A stretch of DNA of 64,000 nt from Desulfosporosinus hippei DSM 8344 (GCF_900100785.1 NZ_FNCP01000007.1:1-64000), one strand, 5' to 3'. Positions 9,765-20,100 are shown, counted from the first letter of the stretch. Notes: a model not told the origin generated them from the letters alone. Numbers and translations: made by a program.

Positions 9765-12257
9765 TTATCCAAAACGTTCATTAAATTCTTCGAGAGTTAT
9801 AAGCACTTGTCGAGGTTTACTTCCTTCGTAGCCTCCTACAACCCCTTGTTCTTCTAGCATATCCATTAAACGTGCAGCTCTGGTATAGCCTAATTTTAAT
9901 CTGCGCTGAAGAAAAGATACACTAGCCATACCTGTCCTAATTAATAGTTGACCGGCATCTATAAATAAAGCGTCATCTGGACCATTACCCTCTTCGCTTT
10001 TGACAGTCGTTTCGGCAAAGAGTCTTTCAGGATCCAGGTACTCGGGTTTCCCCATCCCTTTCCAATGCATTATTACTCTTTGTACTTCGTCATCGGTTAC
10101 CAAACACCCTTGGACTCGAAGAGCTTTATTTTGACCAAGAGGAGAATAGAGCATATCTCCTCTGCCCAGTAATTTCTCTGCCCCAGTCGCATCTAGTATA
10201 GTGCGTGAGTCAATTTGTGATGAAACAGCAAAAGATATCCGACTAGGAATATTGGCTTTAATGACTCCAGTAATGACATCGACTGATGGACGCTGGGTAG
10301 CTATTACCAAATGAATTCCTGCAGCCCTTGCCATTTGAGCTAAACGACAGATCGCTTCCTCCACTTCTCCAGCAGCAACCATCATCAAGTCAGCTAACTC
10401 ATCAATTATCACTACAACAAAGGGTAATGCCGGTTTAGTTGAAGATTCGCTAAAGTTTAGACGATTATAGCGTTCAATGTCTCGAACGCCTGAAGCAGCA
10501 AACAGTTCGTATCTATTTTCCATTTCTTTAACAATCCATTTTAGGGCACTAGCAGCCTTCTTTGGATCAATTACGACAGGGGCTAAGAGGTGTGGAATAC
10601 CGTTATATTGACTGAGTTCAACCATTTTGGGATCTACCAGCAACAGCTTAACTTCGTCTGGAGTAGCATTAAACAAAATAGAATTGATGATTGTAGTTAT
10701 ACATACACTTTTCCCTGAACCTGTGGCCCCTGCAACGAGTAAATGAGGCATCTTTATCAAATCAGCGATAATTGGTTGATCTGAAATATCTTTACCTAAG
10801 GCGACCTTAAGTTTTGAAGAATGCTGTTTAAAACTTGGGGTTTCTAACACCTCTCTAAAAACTACTGATAAAGCTTGCTTATTGGGAACCTCTATGCCGA
10901 TTGCAGCTTTTCCCGGGATTGGTGCTTCAATTCGCACATCGCGAGCAGCCAGAGCAAGGGCAATATCGTCGGACAAATTCACAATTTTACTAATTTTAAC
11001 ACCTGGTGCAGGAGCTAGCTCATAACGCGTAATGACAGGCCCTCTCGTCACCCGAATTAATTTAGCTTTAACTCCAAAATCAAAAAGTACTTTTTCTAGC
11101 TGCATAGAGGTTTCTGTATCTTGGATAATCGTTTTTTCCGGCAATGGGTCTAGGATATCAAAACCCGGAAACTCCCATTGCTTAAGTTCTTCGACATTAA
11201 CCTCACACGCCTTTGTAACTTGTTCAATTACCTTTGGTTTTGAGACAGAATCGATCTCTTTATTCTCATAAGTACTATATCCTAAGATAAGCTCAGCCGC
11301 AGCAACCTCTGATTGAACATATGTAAGCTCAGAAATTTTATCGTTATAGTTATCCCTATAGTTATTGGTTTCGTTATTGGTTTCGATTTCTGTTTGAGCT
11401 TCGTATTCAGTTGCAATTATCAGCTCGGATAATTCCTCAACATTGGATTCTAGTTCGATTTCAAGTTCGTCAGATTGTTGAATTGCTACTTCTTGCTGAA
11501 TCTCTGCAATATGCCTCTTCTCCACTGTGTCTTCAGAATCAACCGAATCAATTACAAGAGAAGTACAATCTTCTTTATACTGAGCCAAGAACTCTTCTTG
11601 TTCAGTTTTAGTCTTAAATATTGGTGAATATTTTTCTCGTTTTTCAGTAGAAATATTGGATTGATTCCCAGATTCATGGCGTCTATTTTGAAGACTATTA
11701 ACACTGGCACTAGCTTCCTTATCAACCTCTGTAAAATAATTATTAAGCCCTTTCAAACTTGTCAAGCCATACCTTTTTGTGGTAAAAACAGATTTTCCTG
11801 TTCCAAAGTAAGACGGAAAATCTGTTCCTATTTCTTTCATTTCCTCATTCATTAAGTTATCTTTATCCTTCAGCTCTACCCATTCAGGAGAAGAAAAATA
11901 TTGATTAAATCCTTTGAGGGATACAATTTTTCCTGCAGGTAGAGGAATGTCAGAAGAGTCTTGTATTTGTTCAAAATTCATAGGGTTTTTAGGAGGATTT
12001 TTCTTGGATTTAGCTGGTTCCATTATTAAATCAGCGATTTTTGACGCATTAACCCAAAGCAAAAGTCCTATTATAAAGCATAAGAAGGGACCAGTCCAGG
12101 CTAGACTTCCCATTGTGATTGTGAAAAAGTTATCGATATATTTGCCAATGGATAGACCAAAAGCACCTAAGAGCCCTAGAAAGGAAACTGTAAATAAAAG
12201 TGCACTTGCTAGTTTAAGCCAAAAAAAATAATTAGTTGTTGATTTCTTTTTTGACAT
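9765..12257 (-). CDS. ftsK: DNA translocase FtsK/SpoIIIE
   Basis: A DNA-pumping ATPase that clears the chromosome through the closing septum at division or sporulation. The start is placed at the ATG after GGAGGAGGTGG, giving 830 residues (an upstream in-frame start would add six). Two hydrophobic segments span about residues 10-75. An acidic linker follows, then the motor: Walker [10 protein letters not shown] near 512 and Walker [13 protein letters not shown] near 620. The C-terminal gamma winged-helix domain ([17 protein letters not shown]), which reads KOPS-like DNA sites, is present. Most FtsK/SpoIIIE proteins have about four N-terminal membrane helices; only two are obvious here. FtsK and SpoIIIE roles cannot be separated from sequence. 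Confidence 0.93.
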   Translation of the reverse strand: MSKKKSTTNYFFWLKLASALLFTVSFLGLLGAFGLSIGKYIDNFFTITMGSLAWTGPFLCFIIGLLLWVNASKIADLIMEPAKSKKNPPKNPMNFEQIQDSSDIPLPAGKIVSLKGFNQYFSSPEWVELKDKDNLMNEEMKEIGTDFPSYFGTGKSVFTTKRYGLTSLKGLNNYFTEVDKEASASVNSLQNRRHESGNQSNISTEKREKYSPIFKTKTEQEEFLAQYKEDCTSLVIDSVDSEDTVEKRHIAEIQQEVAIQQSDELEIELESNVEELSELIIATEYEAQTEIETNNETNNYRDNYNDKISELTYVQSEVAAAELILGYSTYENKEIDSVSKPKVIEQVTKACEVNVEELKQWEFPGFDILDPLPEKTIIQDTETSMQLEKVLFDFGVKAKLIRVTRGPVITRYELAPAPGVKISKIVNLSDDIALALAARDVRIEAPIPGKAAIGIEVPNKQALSVVFREVLETPSFKQHSSKLKVALGKDISDQPIIADLIKMPHLLVAGATGSGKSVCITTIINSILFNATPDEVKLLLVDPKMVELSQYNGIPHLLAPVVIDPKKAASALKWIVKEMENRYELFAASGVRDIERYNRLNFSESSTKPALPFVVVIIDELADLMMVAAGEVEEAICRLAQMARAAGIHLVIATQRPSVDVITGVIKANIPSRISFAVSSQIDSRTILDATGAEKLLGRGDMLYSPLGQNKALRVQGCLVTDDEVQRVIMHWKGMGKPEYLDPERLFAETTVKSEEGNGPDDALFIDAGQLLIRTGMASVSFLQRRLKLGYTRAARLMDMLEEQGVVGGYEGSKPRQVLITLEEFNERFG

Positions 12258-12331
12258 ATCTTCCACCTCCTCCAATTATTCATTATGGTAGATATTCTAG
12301 GGGAATGTCAAAGATTTTTTTGATATTATCA

Positions 12332-13291
12332 TCAATAACTCAGTTGCACACCTTTTTGATTGGGCAAAGGATGGAATATTTCATGAGATATTTCTCCCTC
12401 TAAGGTTAAATAGACATTACCAGTATAGATAAAGTCACCCTTGGCCCAATAACGCAAATCCAAGAATTCTACAACACACTCTTCATTATCTTTATAGTGG
12501 GCAATCACGTGATAATACGGTGTAAATTGATTGAATATCTCAGCCAGATTCCCTTCCAAGGCATTAGCAACAGACGGATTATCCCCGTTTACTTTAGGTA
12601 GGACACGACAAATTGCAGGCACCTGATTGCGAATGGTTCCAAAGCTTACCTGCTCCTTTTGGAAAAGCAAAAAATTCCAATTGAAAGGATGATACATCGC
12701 TGGAATAATCTTTACTTGCTCCTTATCCTCAAGATTATAAGCATTGGCCAAACGATCTCTTATTTCAATCTTACCTAAATACCTAAGTCCTAAATATACT
12801 GCACTAAGTAGTATAGCACTGAGTGAAGATGTTCTGGCAATCTCAGGACTAATAAGGGACGTTATTAGTGATAAGAATACTAAACCTAGTACCACCGGAT
12901 CTGTGAGCATAATCATATCGAGGGTTATCTTTTTTCTTGAAAAAGGCCACAAAAGTTCTGCCCCGTAAGAATTCAATAAGTCGAAAATTCCGTGAGACAT
13001 TGTTCCTATTAAAGTCCAAATAAAAACAGTAGACCATGAAGTAGTTGGAAAAAGAAAATATAGAGCAGAACTGAGCCCTAAAGCAGATGTTGTCAAGGCA
13101 ATTAGTGAGTGACTGGCACCTCTATGGTTTAACAGATAATTCAAGCGACCTTTTACATGAGCAATAATATCTAAATCCGGGAGGATTGCACCTAACGTGC
13201 AACCTAAAAAAACCGGATCATTAAGCTGTAGCGGATGACCGGATAGACTACTAAATGCGATCCCAATTAATCCATGTGTCAGTGGATCCAG
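12332..13291 (-). CDS. YdjM/LexA-regulated-type membrane-bound metal-dependent hydrolase, probable CTG start
   Basis: An integral membrane protein of the YdjM family (DUF457, annotated as metal-dependent hydrolases; true function unknown). The first ATG/GTG/TTG-type start gives a 270-residue product from 13144. The same frame stays open for 49 more codons and reads DPLTHGLIGIAF then LPDLDIIAH, the family's conserved N terminus (normally MDPLTHG). Translation therefore probably starts at the CTG at 13289-13291, six bases after AGGTGA, giving about 319 residues. An ATT one codon earlier is the alternative. The motif NHRGASHS supplies conserved His residues, and several membrane helices follow. 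An extended -10 promoter lies about 60 bases upstream. Confidence 0.8.
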   Translation of the reverse strand: MDPLTHGLIGIAFSSLSGHPLQLNDPVFLGCTLGAILPDLDIIAHVKGRLNYLLNHRGASHSLIALTTSALGLSSALYFLFPTTSWSTVFIWTLIGTMSHGIFDLLNSYGAELLWPFSRKKITLDMIMLTDPVVLGLVFLSLITSLISPEIARTSSLSAILLSAVYLGLRYLGKIEIRDRLANAYNLEDKEQVKIIPAMYHPFNWNFLLFQKEQVSFGTIRNQVPAICRVLPKVNGDNPSVANALEGNLAEIFNQFTPYYHVIAHYKDNEECVVEFLDLRYWAKGDFIYTGNVYLTLEGEISHEIFHPLPNQKGVQLSY

Positions 13292-13350
13292 AATAGTTCA
13301 CCTCATCTTTACTTTGATGCATTCTTAAGGCATTTTAATATACAGTCATC

Positions 13351-13359
13351 ATTATAGCA
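13351..13359 (-). promoter_or_regulatory. Extended -10 promoter for the YdjM-like gene
   Basis: On the minus strand TGCTATAAT matches an extended -10 element (TGn plus TATAAT), about 60 nt before the proposed CTG start. The -35 region is only T-rich, as tolerated with an extended -10. Confidence 0.55.
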
Positions 13360-13481
13360 CGACTAAGCAATGAAAAAACATTGTCTTTTTATTGCTGTAA
13401 TACCATTTTATGTTTATAACTAAATCATTGAAGCAAGTTTATTAATCAAACCTTTAGGCTAATATCATTTACCGCAAGGTT

Positions 13482-13533
13482 TGAGGGCAAAACTTTGAGC
13501 CCTCATCACACTAATAAGTGTTATGAAGGCTCA
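13482..13533 (-). terminator. Two overlapping hairpins after the BON gene
   Basis: On the minus strand a long imperfect hairpin (TGAGCC/GGCTCA with inner TCAT/ATGA and ACAC/GTGT pairs, 13496-13533) is followed by a second one (TGAGGGC 13499-13505 with GCCCTCA 13482-13488). They share bases 13499-13501, so they cannot fully form together. The first is followed by AAAGTTTT and is probably the terminator of the BON gene. The rest of 13292-13570 holds only the promoter of the next gene. Confidence 0.55.
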
Positions 13534-13570
13534 GAGAATTGTGATTATCTAGTTGTGTAACTAAGGTTGT

Positions 13571-14458
13571 TTATTTACTTGAATGTGCGGCTACTTTTAT
13601 TGAATTATTAACTTCGTGGATTTCAGGAATGTGATGAATGATCTTTTCAGCCCATTCCCTATCTTCATCGGAGTAAACTTCGCCAGTTAAAAAGGCGATC
13701 CCACCTTTAACAAAAGCGCGTATTTGCCCTGAATTTAGACGGTGTTGACCAAGCTTAGAAACTAATTGTTCTGTTAACCACAGATCGTCTCCTTGAGATT
13801 GATGCCGAGTATAAATCTCGCTAACTACTGCCTTTACTCCAGACACTTTATAAGCGGTATCAACCGCCCATTCCATTGCTTCCTGAGTATCGACAAGACC
13901 GGTTAGGGTAATTAATCCATTACGGGCCTCAGTCTTAATCTCATGGGCATCTACCCAAGGTGACTCAACAAATGCAGTTTCAATACGATTGACTAATGTA
14001 GCATCGTCTACAGCTTTTTCTAAAAACTGAATTTCACTTCGAATTTCTTTAACTCCTCTAATTTGTGAAGCCAGACGTTTGGCAAATCGCTCGGCACTTT
14101 GATTATCTAAATGTCCCAGTAAAGTAACAATACCCCGGCTAACTCGGCATCCTAAGCGGGCAATATCCTCATAGTTAGACCCTTGGAAACGTTCAATAAT
14201 GTCTCTTTCAATATCCTTATCCATGATCTTCCCGTCATTGGCTACTGTCAGCGAATTATCCAGTTCTTTAATCCCAGCAATCCTTGCTATTCTACTTCCA
14301 AAAAAATCTTTTTCTACAAGGCTGTCTACTGTTCCCCAGATTGTCGCTCGATCCCCTTTTACATCAACATGTATACCTTGAGCGCTCTCTCCAAAATGAG
14401 TCTGAATAAGTTTTTTAATATCCTGCAGGATGTCTTGTTCAGAACGTGAATTTCGCAT
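13571..14458 (-). CDS. Four-BON-domain protein
   Basis: A 295-residue soluble protein that reads as four consecutive BON-like units of about 65-75 residues (roughly 1-75, 76-148, 149-222, 223-291). Each unit has the alpha-beta-beta-alpha-beta pattern and a central glycine-containing strand pair such as RATIWGTVDS, GIVTLLGHLDN, GLITLTGLVDT and GIAFLTGEVYS. No signal peptide or membrane segment is seen, so it is probably cytosolic, whereas many BON proteins are periplasmic or envelope-associated. BON domains bind phospholipid or other ligands; E. coli Kbp, a BON/LysM protein, binds K+. The next gene upstream encodes a K+ channel, so a K+-linked role is possible but unproven. Confidence 0.8.
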   Translation of the reverse strand: MRNSRSEQDILQDIKKLIQTHFGESAQGIHVDVKGDRATIWGTVDSLVEKDFFGSRIARIAGIKELDNSLTVANDGKIMDKDIERDIIERFQGSNYEDIARLGCRVSRGIVTLLGHLDNQSAERFAKRLASQIRGVKEIRSEIQFLEKAVDDATLVNRIETAFVESPWVDAHEIKTEARNGLITLTGLVDTQEAMEWAVDTAYKVSGVKAVVSEIYTRHQSQGDDLWLTEQLVSKLGQHRLNSGQIRAFVKGGIAFLTGEVYSDEDREWAEKIIHHIPEIHEVNNSIKVAAHSSK

Positions 14459-14548
14459 AAATCTCCCTCCACCATGAAAAGTGTTTCTGCTTCGATAGAG
14501 GGTATTTTATCCCAAGACTTCTCCTTTTAACCAAAAGCAATGGGATTG

Positions 14549-15586
14549 TTAAGATTTACAATTTGAAAAGTCTGCGGCAAGTTCTTCTAACCGATGTAAT
14601 TGATCTCTTAAACCTAAGACAATTAATAGATCTCCCTGGTATATTTCGTCACCAGCATTGGGATTACTGATTACTTGATTTTCTCGTAAGATAGCTAGTA
14701 CAATTGCACCTGTTTGTTGTTTAATCCCACTTGTTAGTAAGGTCCTACCAACTAAACAGGATCCTTCATCAATTTTCAGTTCTACCATTTCCATTTCGAT
14801 ATTATGGTCATGAATAACAGTTTCCAGATACTCTATACTAATAGGCTTTAATATAGACATGGCCATCCTCCAACCACTTAAGGTTGCAGGGGAAATGACT
14901 TTATCAGCCCCTGCACGAAGCAGCTTTTTTTCAGACTCCGGCTGATCCATACGTGCTACCACATTAATATTAGGGTTCAGTCCTTTGGCCGTCAAAGTGA
15001 CAAAGACATTTAGAGAATCCTCCGGAAGAGCAGAGATAAGTCCCTTAGCCTTGTTTATGGCGGCTTTATTCAGGGTTTCATCATGAGTAGCATCACTATT
15101 AATAACTAAAAAGCCTTCTGCAATAAGTTCGTTAGCCAGCTCTTCCTTCTGTTCTATTACAACACATTGGGCACCTTCTTTACGAAGGCGATAAACAACT
15201 TGCCTGCCGACACGTCCAGCTCCGCAAACGATAACATGATCTTCTAGTTCTTCTATTTTTTTGTTCATCTTTCTTCTCCAATATACTCCAGCCAACTGAC
15301 CCTCAATCAGAAAGGCCATTAATTGTCCAGCAAAATATAACATAGCACCAGCTCCACTCAGCATAAGGAATATTAAAAAGATATGCCCTGCTTCGGTTTG
15401 AGCCTGAATGTCTCCGAATCCCACCGTAGTTACTGTCTGAACCGTAAGATAGATAGCCCTTGATATAGTAAGATGCTCTGTAATTACTAGCCCAGCTGTG
15501 CCTATGATTATTGTAACAAGTAAAGCGATAAAGGCTATCCAAACCCTTCTAACCACGATTTGCACCTCTTCTGTTAAGTCAAGCAT
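14549..15586 (-). CDS. Potassium channel with RCK/TrkA regulatory domains
   Basis: A 345-residue two-helix K+ channel of the MthK type. TM1 is near residues 13-33. The pore helix and selectivity filter TVGFGD lie near 54-59 (GFG in place of the commoner GYG, which is tolerated in K+ channels). TM2 is near 68-93. It continues into a cytosolic TrkA-N/RCK domain with the dinucleotide-binding motif VIVCGAGRVGRQVV near 117, then a TrkA-C domain (EIYQGDLLIVLG at the end). It would carry K+ flux gated by a ligand bound to RCK. The gene begins 12 nt after the PHP gene ends, so the two are probably co-transcribed; BON follows after 90 nt. Confidence 0.92.
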   Translation of the reverse strand: MLDLTEEVQIVVRRVWIAFIALLVTIIIGTAGLVITEHLTISRAIYLTVQTVTTVGFGDIQAQTEAGHIFLIFLMLSGAGAMLYFAGQLMAFLIEGQLAGVYWRRKMNKKIEELEDHVIVCGAGRVGRQVVYRLRKEGAQCVVIEQKEELANELIAEGFLVINSDATHDETLNKAAINKAKGLISALPEDSLNVFVTLTAKGLNPNINVVARMDQPESEKKLLRAGADKVISPATLSGWRMAMSILKPISIEYLETVIHDHNIEMEMVELKIDEGSCLVGRTLLTSGIKQQTGAIVLAILRENQVISNPNAGDEIYQGDLLIVLGLRDQLHRLEELAADFSNCKS

Positions 15587-15598
15587 TACCTATTAGTC

Positions 15599-16432
15599 TC
15601 AAATTGTTAAGTAATCCCTTAGCTTAAGGATATTTTCATAGGGTATATCTATTTGTCCCAGCTTTACATACCCTGAAGGTCCATGATAATCACTTCCACC
15701 GGTTGCTATGATTGCATTTTTTTCAGCAACCTCCGTGTAATATTGAATCAGCACCGTTTGTCTTTCCCAATATCCATAATATACTTCAAGTCCTATTGGA
15801 CGATAGGCCAATAACGAAAACACTATTTGGGGATCCCAGAGTAGTCCTGGATGGGCTATAACTGGAAGTCCTCCACAAGAGAATATTAAATCTACGGCAT
15901 CCTCAAAAGCATGGTTTAAATAGGGTAAGTGGGCTACTCCTCCCGGACGAAAGTGTGCTGCTATCTCTCTCCAGTTCTTAGAAGAGTTGCCGTCTTCCTG
16001 GTGATACATAGCTCTCATGATATGCCCCTTTGTAACGGCACCATCGGCACCGACTTCTTTCTCAACATCTTGCCATTTTAGAGCTATTCCATTGCTAACT
16101 AAACAATCAACCATATCATGGGCTAAATTAGTGCGCTGTGTTCGGATCTCTTTTAAACGCCCTTGGAGAAGCGGATGATTAACATTATTAAAATACCCCA
16201 GAAGGTGAACCTCATGACCTCGGTAGCTTGTTAATAATTCTACTCCAGGGATAATTTTGATATTTAGTTCTTCAGCAAGTTTTTCAGCCTTGCTGACGGC
16301 TTGCGTGCTTTCATGGTCCGTAATTGCTATAGTTTGAACATTATTAGCATGAGCAAGGCTAATGACCTCTTCTACTGAAAGCAAGCCATCAGACTCATGA
16401 GTATGAATGTGTAAATCGGACCTCAAATACAT
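15599..16432 (-). CDS. PHP-domain phosphoesterase (YciV/RnaAM-like)
   Basis: A 277-residue metal-dependent phosphoesterase of the PHP family. Metal ligands are visible in DLHIHTHESDG (residues 6-16), AITDHESTQA, PGVELLTSYRGHEVHLLG, VIAHPGL and GGSDYHG near the C terminus. The layout matches the YciV/TrpH group, whose E. coli member is a 3',5'-nucleoside bisphosphatase and 5'-3' exonuclease; the substrate here is not proven. The protein starts MYLRSDLHIHTH at an ATG following GAGGGATGT on the minus strand. It probably heads the operon with the K+ channel. Confidence 0.85.
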   Translation of the reverse strand: MYLRSDLHIHTHESDGLLSVEEVISLAHANNVQTIAITDHESTQAVSKAEKLAEELNIKIIPGVELLTSYRGHEVHLLGYFNNVNHPLLQGRLKEIRTQRTNLAHDMVDCLVSNGIALKWQDVEKEVGADGAVTKGHIMRAMYHQEDGNSSKNWREIAAHFRPGGVAHLPYLNHAFEDAVDLIFSCGGLPVIAHPGLLWDPQIVFSLLAYRPIGLEVYYGYWERQTVLIQYYTEVAEKNAIIATGGSDYHGPSGYVKLGQIDIPYENILKLRDYLTI

Positions 16433-16559
16433 CCCTCCCTCAAATTGTATTTTGCTTTTGTAATATATATTATACTATGCCTATTCTTGTTTTTCTTCAA
16501 AAATCCTGCCTGCCTGTTCTATATTTAATTAATATATCTCAAAAAAATTCTAAAACGTA

Positions 16560-16588
16560 TTGACACTTTTAACTTTTTCCGATATAAT
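16560..16588 (+). promoter_or_regulatory. Consensus sigma-A promoter of tRNA-Trp
   Basis: TTGACA at 16560-16565, exactly 17 bases, then TATAAT at 16583-16588: a perfect match to the consensus. The tRNA begins 20 bases after the -10 box. Confidence 0.92.
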
Positions 16589-16608
16589 TCATTTCGTTGC
16601 AAAAACAT

Positions 16609-16682
16609 AGGGGATTAGTTTAATGGTAGAACAGCGGTCTCCAAAACCGTCAGTGGGAGTTCGACTCTCTCATCCCCTGCCA
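16609..16682 (+). tRNA. tRNA-Trp (anticodon CCA)
   Basis: The full cloverleaf can be drawn: acceptor AGGGGAT pairs with ATCCCCT. The D-arm contains TAATGGTAGA. The anticodon stem GCGGT/ACCGT carries loop CTCCAAA with anticodon CCA at 16641-16643. The T-arm is GGGAG TTCGACT CTCTC. The discriminator base is G, as usual for bacterial tRNA-Trp, and the CCA end is encoded at 16680-16682. It is a stand-alone unit with its own promoter and terminator. Confidence 0.97.
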
Positions 16683-16695
16683 CAAAAAAAAGATT

Positions 16696-16722
16696 AACAT
16701 CGCAAGTGATTGCGGTGTTTTT
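16696..16722 (+). terminator. Terminator of tRNA-Trp
   Basis: AACATCGCAA and TTGCGGTGTT form a 10-bp stem with one G-U pair and a GTGA loop, followed by a T-run, 14 bases after the tRNA. Confidence 0.85.
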
Positions 16723-16903
16723 AATTGCCATCACGCTGCATGTCATAATGTTCAATTGGCTAACAGTCAGTAAAGATAAATTAATTACAGATAACAGAAT
16801 TTAATCACCTTTTAATATAGAAAACAGAACATCCTCGGACATGCTGAATAGAATATACAAACGTCTCATTCTTATGTGACTCTGAAATGAGATGGTGAAC
16901 TGA

Positions 16904-16993
16904 ATGCTTTTAGGATTCTTAGGTGTTTTAGTAGCTTTATTAGTAATAATCGCTCTGTTATTAGTAATAATCAGAAAACTCGAAGTAACGTAG
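16904..16993 (+). CDS. Possible 29-residue hydrophobic membrane peptide
   Basis: A short frame starting MLLGFLGVLVALL and ending IIRKLEVT. Almost every residue up to position 23 is hydrophobic, followed by a basic/acidic tail, as in single-helix membrane peptides. A weak ribosome site (GGTGA, five bases before ATG) precedes it, and a perfect palindrome follows 11 bases after the stop. Such peptides can be type I toxins, small regulators of membrane complexes, or chance. It is the only coding candidate in the 437-base stretch 16683-17119, which otherwise holds three hairpins. Confidence 0.4.
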   Translation: MLLGFLGVLVALLVIIALLLVIIRKLEVT

Positions 16994-17004
16994 CCCCCAA
17001 AGCG

Positions 17005-17029
17005 ATAGCCTGGGTTTAACCCAGGCTAT
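17005..17029. terminator. Perfect palindromic hairpin after the small peptide frame
   Basis: ATAGCCTGGGTT and AACCCAGGCTAT flank a single T, a 12-bp inverted repeat. The following T-run is weak (TATCTGTCT), so the terminator role is likely but not certain. Confidence 0.55.
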
Positions 17030-17077
17030 TATCTGTCTAAAACATTTAACACAAACTTTGTGAATATCGGTCAAATT

Positions 17078-17112
17078 AAAAGCTCAACCTAAAAAATAGG
17101 TTGAGCTTTTTA
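17078..17112 (-). terminator. Terminator after the activase gene
   Basis: AAAAGCTCAACCTA and TAGGTTGAGCTTTTT form a 14-bp hairpin with T-runs on both sides, a few bases beyond the stop codon of the dehydratase activase. Confidence 0.9.
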
Positions 17113-17119
17113 ACTAATT

Positions 17120-20100
17120 TTAATCTAGTTTACACTCAATTAAGTTTGATTCTCCACTTAACATAGTGAGCTTAGGTTCGAGTAAATTTTTCTCTTTTTC
17201 TAAGGCTGAGGGGGGCTCTTCAAAAGCGTCTTTTTTTATATTTTCCGTAGCCACTGCGAGCATAAGTTTAATTCGATTAAGTTGATTGACTTCACTTGCT
17301 CCCGGGTCATAATCAATTGCCGCAATGTTGGCCTTCGGGTAGGAGCGTCTGATTTCTCTGATCATGCCTTTGCCGGTAATATGATTTGGCAAGCAAGCAA
17401 AGGGCTGTAAACAAACGATATTGTTTACCCCACTGCGGATCAGTTCAACCATCTCTCCTGTCAGGAACCATCCCTCACCACACTGATTGGCTAGCGAAAG
17501 GTGTTTTTCAGCGTACTTAGCAATTTCTTCGATTGGTTTAGGTGGTTCAAAACGTTTGCTGGCTTCAAGCGCCTTCTTCATAACTTTTCGATAAGATTCA
17601 ATTCGATTCTCCGAAAAATACCCTGAAACCATCTGCCAAAAGCTGCCCGATAATTGCTGATATTTTATTCGGTTATCAAAGGCACCATATAAAAGAAAGT
17701 CAGTTAAGTCGGGAACTACTGCCTCAGCTCCTTCAGCTTCTAACAATTCTATGATATTGTTATTGGCTGTCGGGTGAAACTTAACCAATATTTCACCTAC
17801 AACACCAACCTTCGGCTTAACCAGATCCTCATATAGTTCTAGACTATCAAAATCTGCCACAATTTGACGGATGTTCTCCGAGTGTTCTTTACTATTCCCA
17901 TTTTTTAGAGATTCTTGACACCGCTTCACCCAATAGTCATACAAGAGATTTGCAGAGCCCGGAAATTTTTCATAAGGACGCACCCTATATAATACCCTCA
18001 TCAATAAATCTCCGTAAACTAGTCCTCGCATAATCTTATTAAACATTGGAATAGTAAATTTGAACCCTGGATTCGTTTCCAGTCCGGATGAATTTCCTGT
18101 ATTCAAGGCTATGACTGGGACATGTTCCATGTTCGCATCTTTTAAGGCTTTTCGGATAAAGGAAATATAGTTTGTAGCTCGACAGCCTCCACCCGTTTGT
18201 GTCATTATCACCGAAGTGTTGTTGATATCATAGTCTCCGGATTTTAAGGCCTTCATTAACTGACCTACTACAATAATGGCTGGGTAACATGCATCATTAT
18301 GAACATACCTCAAGCCTTCATCAACTGCTGATTTATCCACAGAGGGCAAAAATTCTATACTATACCCAGAATCTTCAAAGGCCGTCTTAAAGAATTGAAA
18401 ATGAATAGGCGACATTTGGGGGGCTAATATCGTGTGTGTTTTCTTCATCTCTTTTGTAAAGACAGCTCTCTTAGGATATTGGGAGAGTTTCTTAGGGATG
18501 AATTTCCTTTTATCACGTTCTTTAATTGCCGCGATTAACGAGCGCAAACGAATCCTAGCTGCTCCCAAATTATTAATCTCATCAATTTTGAGGACTGTAT
18601 AAATTTTTCCGTAGGCTTCAAGAATCTCTTTTATCTGATCAGTCGTCACGGCATCTAGCCCACAACCGAATGAGTTTAACTGAATTAATTCTAAATCCTT
18701 TTGCTGAGCTACATAACTTGCTGCATTATATTCTCTGGAATGATAAACCCACTGATCAACAACCCGTAATGGCCTTTCTACGGTACCCAAGTGTTGAATT
18801 GAATCTTCAGATAGAACTGCAAAACCATAGGAGCTTATCATCTCGGGTATGCCATGATTTATTTCAGGATCAATGTGATAAGGTCTGCCAACGAGGACAA
18901 TTCCTTTGATTTTGTTTTCTCGAATATAGTTTAGAGTTTCTTCACCTTTTAACCTGACATCCTCTTTGTATCGATCTAATTCTGCATAGGCTTTATCAAG
19001 AGCTCGAGCAAGTTCGGACTTGGGTATTCCCTCAGGTTCTAATTCTACAGAGAGTCGTTTTAGCATTCTGCTGGGCATATCTAATGGTAAGAAAGGATGA
19101 TAAAAGGTCACCTGCTGCTCTCTCAGACTGTCCATATTAGCGTTAATAGTTTCCGGATAAGAGGTAACTATCGGACAATTATAGTGGTTGTCAGCTTCTT
19201 GATCTTCTTTTCGAGCATAAGGGATACAAGGATAGAATATCTTATTAATCCCTTTTTTAATTAAATCTATTATATGGCCATGGGCTATCTTAGCTGGGTA
19301 ACAAGCAGAATCAGAAGGAATGGTATCCATCCCCAGTTCATAAATCTTATTGGAAGATCGACCAGAAAGGAGAACACGATACCCTAATTCTGTGAAAAAG
19401 GCGAACCAAAATGGATAGTCCTCATAAATGTTTAAAACTCTGGGAATTCCAATAGTTCCCCTCGTTGCTTCTTCATTGGTTAAAGGTTTATATTTAAAGA
19501 TTCTTTTGTATTTGTACTCGTAAAGATTAGGAATATCACTTTTGATAAGGTCTTTTCCCAACCCTCTTTCGCAGCGATTTCCTGAAATATATTCATTTCC
19601 ACCAGAAAAGTGTTTGCTGCTTATCAAGCAGTTGTTTCCACATAATCCACAACGTTTCATTGTGGTCTTTGTAGTGAAGTTCAACAAGTCATGCCCCTGA
19701 ACCAGGGTCGTTTGACAGCCAAGCTCATATTGATCTCTAGCGATTAAAGCAGCCCCAAATGCTCCCATAATCCCTGCAATATCCGGTCTGACAACTTCTT
19801 TTTTGGTAATTATTTCAAGAGCCCTGAGGACAGCGTCGTTATAAAATGTTCCTCCCTGGACAACAATTTTCTGTCCCAGTTCTTCTACACTTCGCAACCG
19901 GATAACTTTAAATAAGGCATTCTTAATGACTGAAATGGATATTCCTGCAGAAATATCACTAATTTCTGCCCCTTCCTTTTGAGCTTGCTTTACTTTAGAG
20001 TTCATAAAAACCGTACAACGTGTTCCAAGATCTACCGGATGCCTGGATCTCTCGCTTAATTGAGCAAATTCTTTAACGTCCATGTTTAAGGAGTTTGCAA

